A DNA stretch of 64,000 bases, taken from assembly GCF_900111305.1 (NCBI RefSeq), contig NZ_FOGS01000002.1, forward strand, positions 310,001 through 374,000, read 5' to 3'. A program made the translations under genes and the position numbers. This DNA is from Vreelandella subterranea (GTDB lineage: Bacteria; Pseudomonadota; Gammaproteobacteria; Pseudomonadales; Halomonadaceae). Positions 35,808 to 44,575 of this stretch are shown here, in pieces (position 1 is the first letter of the stretch; every line of letters begins with the position of its first letter). The notes below the pieces were generated by a model. It saw only the letters and a list, made by a program, of their open reading frames with translations. It was not told the origin of the DNA and did no database searches.

Positions 35808-36473
35808 ATGAAACTGTTGCTATTAGAAGACGATGACTTGCTGGCCGAAAGCTTGGCAGAGAGTCTAAAAGACAACGGTTACCTGGTCGACGTGGCCCCC
35901 ACTGTTAAGGCGGCCACGTCGTTCATGGCCACCGAAGAATACGCGCTTGCCATTCTCGATATTGGGCTGCCCGATGGCTCGGGGCTTGAGCTGCTCGCCC
36001 ATTGGCGTAAGCAGAAACGTGCCACTCCTATTTTGATACTCACCGCGCGCGACACCTGGGAAGACAAGGTGGTTGGCTTGGAAACTGGCGCCGATGATTA
36101 CCTGACCAAACCCTTCCACGAAGCCGAGCTGATGGCTCGCCTAAAGGCACTGCTGCGTAGGCAGTCTGGCCAGTTATCCCAAGTCATCACACTGAACGGG
36201 GTGTCTCTGGACGAAGCCGGTCAGCGCGTTTGCCGTGAAGACACCCCATGGCGTTCGCTGACTGCCACCGAGTTTCGGCTGCTGCGCTACCTGATGCACC
36301 ACCCGGACCGCATTCACTCCAAGGAGCGCTTGCTGGAACAGCTTTACGCGTTGGAGCAAGACGCCCCCGCACCCAATCTGGTTGAGGTATACGTGGCTCG
36401 CCTGCGCCGGTATCTTGGCAAGCCAATCATCCAGACGCGCCGCGGCCAGGGATACGTTTTTGTTTCACGTTAA
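35808..36473 (+). CDS. Response regulator, OmpR family (copper-linked)
   Basis: Receiver domain with acidic pocket LLEDDDLL, phosphoacceptor Asp51 (LAILDIGLPDGSG) and Lys in LTKPFH (about 101), followed by a winged-helix DNA-binding domain (LTATEFRLLRYL, TRRGQGYVFV end). 221 residues. It follows the cupredoxin by 15 bp and overlaps the kinase. Its position argues for a CopR-like role activating cop genes; the sensor signal is inferred from context. Confidence 0.93.
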   Translation: MKLLLLEDDDLLAESLAESLKDNGYLVDVAPTVKAATSFMATEEYALAILDIGLPDGSGLELLAHWRKQKRATPILILTARDTWEDKVVGLETGADDYLTKPFHEAELMARLKALLRRQSGQLSQVITLNGVSLDEAGQRVCREDTPWRSLTATEFRLLRYLMHHPDRIHSKERLLEQLYALEQDAPAPNLVEVYVARLRRYLGKPIIQTRRGQGYVFVSR

Positions 36474-37794
36474 TAAACGCAGCTTACAGTTTCGCCTGCT
36501 CGCCTGGCTGGGCGGTGTCGCGCTGCTGGTAGTCGGCCTGACCTGGCTACTGCACGGCGTATTCCTGCAAAATCTTGCCAAGGACTTTCTGGGCGAGCGC
36601 CTCAAGCGTGAAGCCGACCACGCGGTCGCACAGCTCGAACAAGACCGCCTGGCGGTTCCCACATCGCTAGCCTCGACAAGCGAAGCCTACCAGGTCTTTC
36701 ATCACCTTTACGTGCTGCGCCTCAACGGAGAGATCAGCGCCTCAGACCCAGTCTGGCAACGACAACTTGCCCCACTACTTAACGGAAAAGGGGATGCACT
36801 GATCGAGGTAACGCGCGGCGAGCGACACTTATTGGTGTATCGCCAGCATTTCGAATGGCAAGGCGCCAACGGCGTGTTGCTGATTGGTGAGGATTTTTCC
36901 CAAGTCGAAGCAGGCCTAGCTACTTTGCACTGGTGGGTGGGCGGCATCGCTGCGGGCATGCTCGCGGTGCTGGTCACGCTCAATATGCTGGCCGTCAATC
37001 GCGGATTAAGGCCGCTTTGGCAACTGCGTTATCAATTGGAAGCATTGCAAGCGGGCGACCGCCAGCGCCTCTCGCTAAAAGCGCCCGACGAACTCGACGC
37101 GCTTGTTGCCCAGCTTAACCGCTTTATGGACGACATTGACCTGCGCCTTAAACGCTCACGTGAGTCGGTCGCTAACCTTTCCCACGCGCTGAAAACCCCG
37201 TTGGCCGCCGTTACCCAAGTACTAAGCGGCAACCGACCGATTGATGAAAACCGCCGACGGAAATTGCTGATGCGCATCGAGGACATCAACGCCCAGCTGG
37301 ATGCTGAGCTGCGCCGTGCACGCATCGCAGGTCCTCATGCGGGTCGCATGACCCACCTGACCCGTGACAGTCAACGTCTGATGGAGATGTTTCGTAGCCT
37401 CTACTCTGAACAGTTGTTCGAGCTGACGCAGGCGATTGACGCGCGCGACCAAGTGCCGATCGATGCCCACGATTACGCCGAAATACTGGGCATCGTGCTG
37501 GATAACGCTGGCAAATGGGCCACCAGCGAGATTCGCTGCCACATTAGCACCTCATCAGACGCACTGACTTTAACGATTGACGATGACGGCCCCGGCGTTG
37601 CCGAAAGCGATATGGTGCGCCTCGGCGAGCGTGGCACCCGACTGGATGAGCACCACCCTGGCTATGGCCTGGGACTAGCTATTCTCTCACAGCTGGTAGC
37701 GCGTTATCACGGTCGCTGCCAGTTTGAGCACAGCCCGTTGGGTGGCCTTCGGGTCATCACCACATTGCCAATGACAGGCGTCACCTCCGCTTAA
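36460..37794 (+). CDS. Sensor histidine kinase (copper-linked), TTG start
   Basis: Membrane sensor with two TM segments (about residues 14-33 and 150-172), a HAMP region and a kinase core: H-box NLSHALKTPLAAV, N-box DNAGKW and G-boxes DDDGPGV and GYGLGLAI. No ATG is usable at the 5' end; the TTG at 36460 has AGGGA seven bases upstream and overlaps the regulator by 14 bp, giving 444 residues. The periplasmic domain (about 110 residues) lacks the His/Met richness of some copper sensors, so the ligand is uncertain. Probably CopS-like. Confidence 0.9.
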   Translation: MFHVNKRSLQFRLLAWLGGVALLVVGLTWLLHGVFLQNLAKDFLGERLKREADHAVAQLEQDRLAVPTSLASTSEAYQVFHHLYVLRLNGEISASDPVWQRQLAPLLNGKGDALIEVTRGERHLLVYRQHFEWQGANGVLLIGEDFSQVEAGLATLHWWVGGIAAGMLAVLVTLNMLAVNRGLRPLWQLRYQLEALQAGDRQRLSLKAPDELDALVAQLNRFMDDIDLRLKRSRESVANLSHALKTPLAAVTQVLSGNRPIDENRRRKLLMRIEDINAQLDAELRRARIAGPHAGRMTHLTRDSQRLMEMFRSLYSEQLFELTQAIDARDQVPIDAHDYAEILGIVLDNAGKWATSEIRCHISTSSDALTLTIDDDGPGVAESDMVRLGERGTRLDEHHPGYGLGLAILSQLVARYHGRCQFEHSPLGGLRVITTLPMTGVTSA

Positions 37795-37863
37795 CTGCTT
37801 TTTCAGCGTTGATTCAGCTTTCTCCCCCAAGATGATGTCATTCATCAGCGATGGGAGTTTTAC

Positions 37864-39696
37864 ATGACGCGTTCGGACATCATCACCCACCCACTTTCAC
37901 GCCGCCAGGTGTTGAAAGGTAGCGCGGCACTTGGATTGGGTTCCGCCGCAGCGATGGGCTTAAGCCCCGCCTGGGCTAACCCTTGGGGACGCACAAATGT
38001 CTATTCAAAGGGCGTGGAAGAGGGGCCTAATGTGTCGCTGGCTATCCGACGCGAATCCATCCCGATTAATGGAAAAGAGGCTCGCCCGATTAGCCTCAAC
38101 GGTACCAGTCCCGGCCCGCTGATACGCCTTAAGGAAGGTCAGGACGCTGTATTACGTGTCACCAACCTGCTCGACGAACCCACCTCAATCCACTGGCATG
38201 GCTTGATTCTACCGCCGGGCATGGACGGTGTACCGGGCGTCAGTTTTGCCGGTATTGAGCCAGGCCAAACCTTTACTTATCGTTTTCCTGTCCGTCAGAA
38301 CGGCACTTATTGGTACCACAGCCATTCCGGCCTGCAGGAACAGCTTGGTCATGCCGGGCCGTTAATTATCGACGCCGCCGAGCGTGAACCCTTTCGCTAC
38401 GACCGCGAGCACGTGCTGTTGCTGACCGACTGGACCTTTGAAGAGCCCATGTCGGTGTTTCGCAATCTCAAAACCATGGAAGGTTATTACAACTTTCAGG
38501 AACGCACGATTGCCGACTTCTTCGCCGACATACGCCAAAACGGCTTCGCCCAAACGGCCGAAATGCGCAGCATGTGGGCCAAGATGCGCATGAGCTCGCG
38601 GGATATCGCCGACGTAACCGGCAGCACCTACACCTACCTGCTCAACGGCCATTCTCCCGAGGAAAACTGGAACGCGCTGTTCAAGCCAGGCGAGCGTGTG
38701 CGCTTGCGGGTGATTAACGGCTCGGCAATGTCCTACTTCGATGTGCGCATCCCTGGCCTCAAGATGACCGTGGTGGCCGCCGACGGCCAGCCGGTGCAGC
38801 CCGTTCCCGTCGATGAGTTCCGCATCGGCGTTGCCGAAACCTACGATGTGGTGGTCGCACCCGAAGATGATCAGGCCTACACCATCTTCGCTGAGTCGAT
38901 GGACCGCAGCGGCTACGCCCGCGCCACGCTGGCGCCGCGCGAAGGCATGCAGGCGGAGATCCCCAAGCGCCGTCAGATTGCCGACCGCGGCATGGAAGCC
39001 ATGGGCGCTCACGGCATGGGGGGGATGGGCGGCATGGATCATTCCGGCATGTCGAATATGCAGGGGATGGATAACGCTAATATGGAGGAAATGGATCACT
39101 CGAGCATGTCAAACATGGGTGGGATGGATCATTCCAGCATGGAAGGCATGGACCATTCGGGCATGGGAGGTATGGCCAGCGAGCAGCGCAAAACACGCGA
39201 AAACGGCATGCTGGCGGCTGGTGAAGTACAGCCAGGCTCCCGCTACGGCCAGGCAGGTATTGGTATTGATCCCAACGAGCGCCGTGTGCTGGTTTATCGC
39301 GATCTGAAATCTTTCACTCCCTGGCCCGACCGTCGCGAACCCGGCCGTGAGCTTGAATTGCACCTTACCGGCAACATGGAGCGCTACATGTGGTCGTTCG
39401 ACGGCCAGAAGTTCAGCGAGGTTTCCGGCCCTATTCACTTCGAAAAAGACGAACGCCTGCGCCTGATCCTGATCAACGACACCATGATGGAACATCCTAT
39501 CCACCTCCACGGCATGTGGATGGAGCTGGAAAACGGCCAGGGTGAATTGATACCGCGCAAACACACCCTAAATGTGAAGCCCGGCGAGCGCGTGTCTGCG
39601 CTGATCACTGCGGACGCCGAGGGCAGTTGGGCGTTCCACTGCCACCTCCTCTACCACATGGATGCTGGCATGTTCCGCGTTGTTCAGGTTTCTTAA
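37864..39696 (+). CDS. copA: Multicopper oxidase, copper resistance protein A
   Basis: Periplasmic oxidase (PcoA/CopA class) that turns Cu(I) to Cu(II). Twin-Arg signal SRRQVLKGSAALGLGSAA. The trinuclear and type-1 copper ligands are in HWHG, WYHSHSG, HPIHLHGMW and HCHLLYHMDAGM. Residues 380-440 form a Met-rich linker with repeated MDHSGM/MDHSSM units that probably binds copper. 610 residues, standard length. The operon continues to copB 10 bp later. Confidence 0.96.
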   Translation: MTRSDIITHPLSRRQVLKGSAALGLGSAAAMGLSPAWANPWGRTNVYSKGVEEGPNVSLAIRRESIPINGKEARPISLNGTSPGPLIRLKEGQDAVLRVTNLLDEPTSIHWHGLILPPGMDGVPGVSFAGIEPGQTFTYRFPVRQNGTYWYHSHSGLQEQLGHAGPLIIDAAEREPFRYDREHVLLLTDWTFEEPMSVFRNLKTMEGYYNFQERTIADFFADIRQNGFAQTAEMRSMWAKMRMSSRDIADVTGSTYTYLLNGHSPEENWNALFKPGERVRLRVINGSAMSYFDVRIPGLKMTVVAADGQPVQPVPVDEFRIGVAETYDVVVAPEDDQAYTIFAESMDRSGYARATLAPREGMQAEIPKRRQIADRGMEAMGAHGMGGMGGMDHSGMSNMQGMDNANMEEMDHSSMSNMGGMDHSSMEGMDHSGMGGMASEQRKTRENGMLAAGEVQPGSRYGQAGIGIDPNERRVLVYRDLKSFTPWPDRREPGRELELHLTGNMERYMWSFDGQKFSEVSGPIHFEKDERLRLILINDTMMEHPIHLHGMWMELENGQGELIPRKHTLNVKPGERVSALITADAEGSWAFHCHLLYHMDAGMFRVVQVS

Positions 39697-39705
39697 GGAG
39701 ACAGT

Positions 39706-40476
39706 ATGAAAATTAAGCGCTACGTAACCCTCGCCAGTGCCGCCCTTGGCATGACCGTCGCAACGGGCTCCCAAGCCGAAGACGGCTATGCGGCACCAGA
39801 CAGTTGGCCCGCGCCCACTAAGGAACATAATATGGGCATGGCACTGTTTGACCGGCTTGAATACACCGTTCCCGACAAAGGTCAAGACGCCGTGGTATGG
39901 GACTTTCAAGGCTGGTACGGCGGTGACATTAACCGCGTTTACCTTAAATCGGAAGGCGAAAACGTTCAGGGTGACGGCGAAGATGCTGAGTTTGAGTCCC
40001 TAGAACTCCTCTATAGTCGCTTAGTGGCTGATTTTTGGGAGTTACAGGGGGGGATTGGTTACCAAGGCGGTGTCTTCTCCGATGATCACGCCGAACGTAC
40101 TTATGGGGTGTTGGGCCTACAGGGAGTGATACCTTATGGCATCGAAACCGATGTTGCCATGCAAGTGAGTGAAGATGGTGATGTCGCCGCCAGTTTTGAA
40201 GGCGAATACGATCTGCGCCTAACACAGCGACTCTACCTACAGCCGCGCACCGAAATTGCCGTAGCCGCCAGCGAAGTTGAAGAATTTGGCGTGGGTGAAG
40301 GGCTTAACTCGGTGCGCGCTGGCCTGCGACTAGGCTATGAAGTGACTCGTCGTTTCGCCCCCTACATTGGTGCTTATTGGGAGAAAGAGTATGGCGATAC
40401 AGCCGACCTTTCACGGGCCAGTGGCGACAATACGGAAGATACTGGGGTGGTTGCCGGTGTTAAACTGATGTTTTAG
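39706..40476 (+). CDS. copB: Outer-membrane copper resistance protein B
   Basis: Beta-barrel outer-membrane protein of the CopB/PcoB family: signal peptide to ATGSQA, then alternating strands with conserved VWDFQGWYGGD, SEGE, VADFWELQGGI and the C-terminal GVVAGVKLMF ending in Phe. The usual Met/His-rich N-terminal stretch is nearly absent (a single NMGMALFD), making this a short form (256 residues). Follows copA directly. Terminator at 40503. Confidence 0.93.
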   Translation: MKIKRYVTLASAALGMTVATGSQAEDGYAAPDSWPAPTKEHNMGMALFDRLEYTVPDKGQDAVVWDFQGWYGGDINRVYLKSEGENVQGDGEDAEFESLELLYSRLVADFWELQGGIGYQGGVFSDDHAERTYGVLGLQGVIPYGIETDVAMQVSEDGDVAASFEGEYDLRLTQRLYLQPRTEIAVAASEVEEFGVGEGLNSVRAGLRLGYEVTRRFAPYIGAYWEKEYGDTADLSRASGDNTEDTGVVAGVKLMF

Positions 40477-40502
40477 CGAACTCTGAACATAGATATTTTT
40501 TT

Positions 40503-40530
40503 AACGTCACCCAGTGGTGGCGTTTTTTTT
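40503..40530 (+). terminator. Terminator of the cop operon
   Basis: AACGTCACC and GGTGGCGTT (one G-T pair) around CAGT, followed by eight T. Confidence 0.9.
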
Positions 40531-40609
40531 ATTTTTTATTTTTAAATTCAGCTTCATTTCAAAAAAGCCATCTAATATAACCATGTCATCAACCAGAGGA
40601 GTAACCACC

Positions 40610-41026
40610 ATGAAAGTTAAATCAATTATCTTTGGGTCGCTTGTAGCCAGCATCCTTTCAACACCTGCATTGGCTAACTATGGGACAAACAACCAGGATC
40701 TACCTCTACTTGAAAGAGGCGTCTCTTCTACACAATTACTTGCCCAAGGCCAATCAAAAAGTTTCAGTATTAACATTCAAGAAGCGACTACGCTGAAGGT
40801 AGCAAGCGAGCACTTCCCAGGCGCAACCAGCGCTGGCAACCGTATCTCTGCTGTGCTTTATAATGCAGCAGGACAGCAGGTAGCAGAAGCATCCAGCCCA
40901 CGTGGTCACTTTGAATTGGTCCGCCAACTGCAGCCAGGCAATTATCAACTTGAAGTGACAGGCAATGCACTAGGAGGCACTAAAGAAAGTGACAATAATC
41001 GCTATGAATTACATGTTGACTATTAA
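40610..41026 (+). CDS. Hypothetical exported protein of the copper region
   Basis: The ATG at 40610 has AGAGGAG at good distance and gives a signal peptide (MKVKSIIFGSLVASILSTPALA). The mature 116 residues form a beta-rich domain resembling pre-peptidase C-terminal type folds: TTLKVASEHFPG, ISAVLYNAAGQ, FELVRQLQPGNYQLEVTG. No cysteine or metal motif. Function unknown. The longer frame from 40514 is rejected because it runs through the terminator. Its own terminator follows at 41051. Confidence 0.75.
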   Translation: MKVKSIIFGSLVASILSTPALANYGTNNQDLPLLERGVSSTQLLAQGQSKSFSINIQEATTLKVASEHFPGATSAGNRISAVLYNAAGQQVAEASSPRGHFELVRQLQPGNYQLEVTGNALGGTKESDNNRYELHVDY

Positions 41027-41050
41027 TATATAGTCACTAACTTAAGATAT

Positions 41051-41080
41051 GGGCCATTCTTTATGATGGCCCTTTTTATT
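41051..41080 (+). terminator. Terminator after the exported protein
   Basis: GGGCCAT and ATGGCCC around an 8-base loop, followed by TTTTTATTT. Confidence 0.9.
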
Positions 41081-41221
41081 TAACATATATTTCTCTCGCT
41101 GAAAAAAAAATTTTAACCATAGCTAGAATTATCAAAATAAAGGAGTAGCTATACTTGCCTGAGTGCTGCACAAAGGTTCTATGATTTTTTTAAATACCAT
41201 GTTCTTAGCGAAGGAAAATCA

Positions 41222-41980
41222 ATGCCAATATCAACACCCACTGCCTCAGCACGGGTTTACCGGATGAAAACCGCCGAGCATATGTGCCCGTTCGGTTTGA
41301 AGACAGTTGATCTTCTCAAGCGCAAGGGCTTTAAGGTTGACGACCATACCTTAACGTCTCGTGATGAAATCGATGCTTTCAAAGAACAGGAAAACGTCGA
41401 TACGACGCCCCAAGTGTATATCGGTGATCAACGCATAGGTGGGTACGAAGAGCTACGCAAACATCTGGGAATGAGCGTTCCTAATGCAAAAAAAACCACT
41501 TATAGGCCAGTAATTGCTATTTTTGCTACTGCGCTGCTGATTGGCTTGGCGATTAGCTGGGCTACTCAGGGCACGCTGTTTACTGCGCGCATGCCGGAGT
41601 ATGCCGTGGCCACGGCGATGGTGCTGCTCGGCCTGCAGAAGCTACAGGATGTCGAAAGTTTCAGTAGTATGTTTTTGAATTACGACCTATTGGCCCAGCG
41701 CTATGTCCCCTATAGCTATCTTTACCCCTATGCCGAGACAGTTGCAGGCATTTTAATGCTGGCCGGAACATTGGTGTGGCTGGCAGCGCCACTGGCGCTA
41801 TTTGTTGGCACGGTGGGGGCAATCTCCGTCTTTAAAGCCGTCTATATCGACAAGCGTGAGCTTAAGTGTGCTTGCGTCGGCGGTAACAGCAATGTGCCGC
41901 TGGGCTTTGTATCGTTAACCGAGAATCTGGTAATGATCGCCATGGGACTGTGGATGCCATTACGTATGCTGGTAGGTTAA
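41222..41980 (+). CDS. Glutaredoxin-MauE/DoxX fusion membrane protein
   Basis: N-terminal glutaredoxin domain (residues 10-85) joined to a four-helix MauE-like membrane domain (100-250). The redox site is CPFG, a single-Cys form where CxxC is usual; the TPQVYIG and GGYEEL glutathione-binding motifs are intact. The membrane part has a Cys pair in LKCACVGG on the loop before LGFVSLTENLV, as in MauE/vitamin K reductase-like proteins. It may pass electrons between the cytosol and membrane thiols. Common near copper genes; the exact role is unknown. Confidence 0.85.
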   Translation: MPISTPTASARVYRMKTAEHMCPFGLKTVDLLKRKGFKVDDHTLTSRDEIDAFKEQENVDTTPQVYIGDQRIGGYEELRKHLGMSVPNAKKTTYRPVIAIFATALLIGLAISWATQGTLFTARMPEYAVATAMVLLGLQKLQDVESFSSMFLNYDLLAQRYVPYSYLYPYAETVAGILMLAGTLVWLAAPLALFVGTVGAISVFKAVYIDKRELKCACVGGNSNVPLGFVSLTENLVMIAMGLWMPLRMLVG

Positions 41981-42144
41981 GCCCGCCACTTTCTTACGCC
42001 AAAGCATGCTCTGGGTCAGATAATTAACTGGCATATATTCAGGTTGTGTTCAGCTAATTCAACCAGACTTGTTTAGCACTTATCCGACGCTTGCCTGAGG
42101 CGAAAAACCTGAACGCTTTGGGCTTCATTCCTAGGAGTGTTTGT

Positions 42145-43482
42145 ATGGCTGACCAGGATAGAAAGCCAAAGTACGAAGAAGGGAGCCTCTCTCTCATCGG
42201 TGCCGTAGCGCTAGGCACGGGGGTCATGATCGGGGCGGGTATTTTTGCCTTAACTGGACAGATGGCAGAAATGACCGGCCCTCTATTTCCCCTAGCTTTT
42301 TTAGCCGCCGCGATGATTGTTTCTTGTAGCGCTTACTCTTATGTCAAAATGTCCAATACCTACCCATCCGCCGGGGGGATTGGCATGTATCTGCAAAAAG
42401 CGTATGGGTCAACGCTCCCTACCGCTTTCCATGCGCTATTGATGTATTTTTCCATGGTCATTGCGCAGAGCTTTTTAGCGAGAACGTTCGGTTCTTACAC
42501 TCTGGAGCTATTTGAGCTAGGCGATCGCACTCTGTTTGTTCCACTGCTTGGTGTGGGCTTGTTGCTAGCGGCTTTTTTGATCAATTTATCTGCCAATAAG
42601 TTGATCGAGACAGTCGCCTCAGTGCTGGGTTTCATAAAAATTGGTGGCATCATCGTGTTTGGTGTTGTCGGTGTTTTTATTGCCGATTCTATCGACATGG
42701 GGACTGGTGGGGATGCGCCCCCCCCCACTCTCTCAGGTTTCTTGGGCGCGACGGCATTGGGTATTTTGGCTTTCAAAGGTTTCACGACCATTACCAATAG
42801 CGGTTCGGAGCTGAAAAATCCAAAGCGCAACCTGGGCAAGGCCATCATGATCTCAATCGCGCTGTGCGTGGTGATATATGCGCTTGTAGGCTTTGCCGTT
42901 GCCAGTAACCTATCGCTATCCGAGATTATCGAAACTCAAGATTACTCCCTGGCGGCTGCCGCCCGCCCCGCGCTGGGTGAAGCCGCGGTTGGCTTTACCG
43001 TCATCCTCGCCATGCTGGCCACTGCGGGCGGGATTATTGCCAGCGTCTTTGCCGTTTCTCGCATGCTCGCCATGCTTACAGAAATGAAACTGGTACCGCA
43101 TCGCCATTTCCACATGCCCGGTAGCCTGCAAAAACATACGTTGGTCTACACGATCGTGCTCGGCTTGGTGCTGACCGCCTTCTTTGACCTTAGCCGAATC
43201 GCGGCGCTCGGCATTATTTTTTACCTGATCATGGATATCGCCATCCATTGGGGAGTTTTGCGCCATCTCAGGAAAAGCGTGGGCGCTAACGCGATTATTC
43301 CGACCATTGCCATCCTGTTAGATGTCCTTGTACTGGGTGGTTTTGTTTGGGTAAAAGCTATTGCCGACCCACTGGTACTTATCGTTGCCGTTACAGTGAT
43401 GGCCGCGCTGCTAATCGGCGAGTGGCTATTTCTTGCTAACAGCAACAGCTCAACCGACAGCCACCACACGCACTCTCATTAA
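42145..43482 (+). CDS. APC family permease with His-rich tail
   Basis: Twelve-helix amino acid/polyamine-organocation transporter. TM1 has the substrate-binding GTGVMIGAGIFAL motif; ALGILAFKGFTTITNSGSELKNP is the family's TM6 region. The C-terminus ends STDSHHTHSH, a possible metal-binding tail. The ATG at 42145 has AGGAG seven bases upstream, giving 445 residues; an upstream start at 42091 lacks a site. The substrate is unknown. It is followed by the helical protein 26 bp later. Confidence 0.88.
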   Translation: MADQDRKPKYEEGSLSLIGAVALGTGVMIGAGIFALTGQMAEMTGPLFPLAFLAAAMIVSCSAYSYVKMSNTYPSAGGIGMYLQKAYGSTLPTAFHALLMYFSMVIAQSFLARTFGSYTLELFELGDRTLFVPLLGVGLLLAAFLINLSANKLIETVASVLGFIKIGGIIVFGVVGVFIADSIDMGTGGDAPPPTLSGFLGATALGILAFKGFTTITNSGSELKNPKRNLGKAIMISIALCVVIYALVGFAVASNLSLSEIIETQDYSLAAAARPALGEAAVGFTVILAMLATAGGIIASVFAVSRMLAMLTEMKLVPHRHFHMPGSLQKHTLVYTIVLGLVLTAFFDLSRIAALGIIFYLIMDIAIHWGVLRHLRKSVGANAIIPTIAILLDVLVLGGFVWVKAIADPLVLIVAVTVMAALLIGEWLFLANSNSSTDSHHTHSH

Positions 43483-43507
43483 TCACAGCGGCACAAGGAG
43501 CAAATGA

Positions 43508-43966
43508 ATGGAGATTAAAACGTTTGGCGATCTAATCGATTGGACACGACAATTACATGCCCATCTTGCCGAGTGTTTGGCTCACTGCGCGAATCAGCAC
43601 GAGGAAGAACGCGCGCAAATGCTGCTTAACTATCTGTCTCTTCATGAGGCAGAGATGCAGCGTGTAATTGCTAGCTTTGAAGGGACCGCAAGCGTTAACG
43701 TGCTTCATACTTATGTCTACGATTACCTCTCTCATCAGCCTATTCGCAGCCACCGAACCTGCGATGCGCCCTATTCCACGCTAGGAGCTGATGCTATCTG
43801 CAAAGAAGTACTGGATTTCCATGATCAAGCCATCAGTTTATATCGCAGCCTGATCGGCAGAGCCGAAATCCGAGAAGCCAAGGAACTGCTGGAAACACTT
43901 CTCGATTTAGAGGAGCACGAGGCTATGCGTCTATCTCGGCAAACTGAAAGAATGCACGATATCTAA
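43508..43966 (+). CDS. Hypothetical four-helix protein (ferritin-like pattern)
   Basis: The 152 residues are helical and rich in Glu/His at spaced positions (HLAECLAHCANQHEEE, LSLHEAEMQRV, LDFHDQAISLY, DLEEHEAMRL), a pattern reminiscent of hemerythrin/ferritin-like four-helix bundles that bind two metals. No confident family. It has AAGGAG just upstream and follows the APC permease by 25 bp, so it may be cotranscribed. Confidence 0.7.
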   Translation: MEIKTFGDLIDWTRQLHAHLAECLAHCANQHEEERAQMLLNYLSLHEAEMQRVIASFEGTASVNVLHTYVYDYLSHQPIRSHRTCDAPYSTLGADAICKEVLDFHDQAISLYRSLIGRAEIREAKELLETLLDLEEHEAMRLSRQTERMHDI

Positions 43967-43986
43967 TAGAATAGTACATCTAAAAA

Positions 43987-44020
43987 AATGCCCCACTGCC
44001 TAGCTGCACAGTGGGGCATT
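43987..44020 (-). terminator. Terminator between convergent genes
   Basis: AATGCCCCACTG and CAGTGGGGCATT form a perfect 12-bp stem. On the minus strand it is followed by seven T, so it chiefly ends the anchor protein transcript. Confidence 0.85.
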
Positions 44021-44033
44021 AGTTATTAACGGC

Positions 44034-44575
44034 TTACATCATACGTTTAAGCTCGCCGTAATCACCTTTAATACGCAGCTTAACGGTTACCTCCTGTTCA
44101 TTTCGGTTACGGAAGAACCAGCCATGGTTCCCCGTAAAGGCAGCTTCCAATTCCCCCTCATCCTCAGGAACGCCACGTCCTTTTTCGTAGCTGATGGAAT
44201 TACCACCGCCATCACCGTGGGTGTCAAAATTGACTGGCCCGCCTTCAGATGACCAAGCAAAGGTCGCAATAGAGCCTTCATCCATCGTCAACTTGTACTC
44301 GGTGCCCTCTCCGGGAGCAAGCGAGAAGCTTACTTCTTCACGCCACGCTGCCTCAGACGATATCTCGCCTTCGGTGAGTGTCGTATCAGATGTGACATTG
44401 GCCACATCATCACTCGCTTCGAGCTGAGCCTCGTGCGACGTCTCATCAGCGGAAGGTGCCGATGCCACCTGTTCCTCAGCCGGTTCAGGGCTTTCATTTA
44501 CCTCTTCGACAATGCGTATTTCAGCGGGCTGGTTGGTTTGCTCGAGGCCTTGTGCCGAGTTGGCGTTGGCTTGGT
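44034..44575 (-). pseudogene. Transmembrane anchor protein, C-terminal fragment
   Basis: Keeps about 180 residues of an anchor-type protein found in metal-resistance islands of Pseudomonas relatives: an acidic linker (QTNQPAEIRIVEEVNE) and the conserved domain with GTEYKLTMDEG, THGDGGG, TGNHGWFFRNR and the KGDYGELKRMM end. The expected N-terminus with its membrane helix is absent because the frame runs into the IS30 element at 44576, and it is not found on the element's other side. Truncated by insertion and deletion. Confidence 0.75.

Noticed and set aside
38362..39099. 245-codon His-rich frame opposite the multicopper oxidase
   Set aside because: Complement of Met-rich codons (ATG/CAT) in copA yields His; no start signal.
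40514..40609. Extended N-terminus of the exported protein at 40610
   Set aside because: Begins inside the cop operon terminator and would hide the signal peptide.
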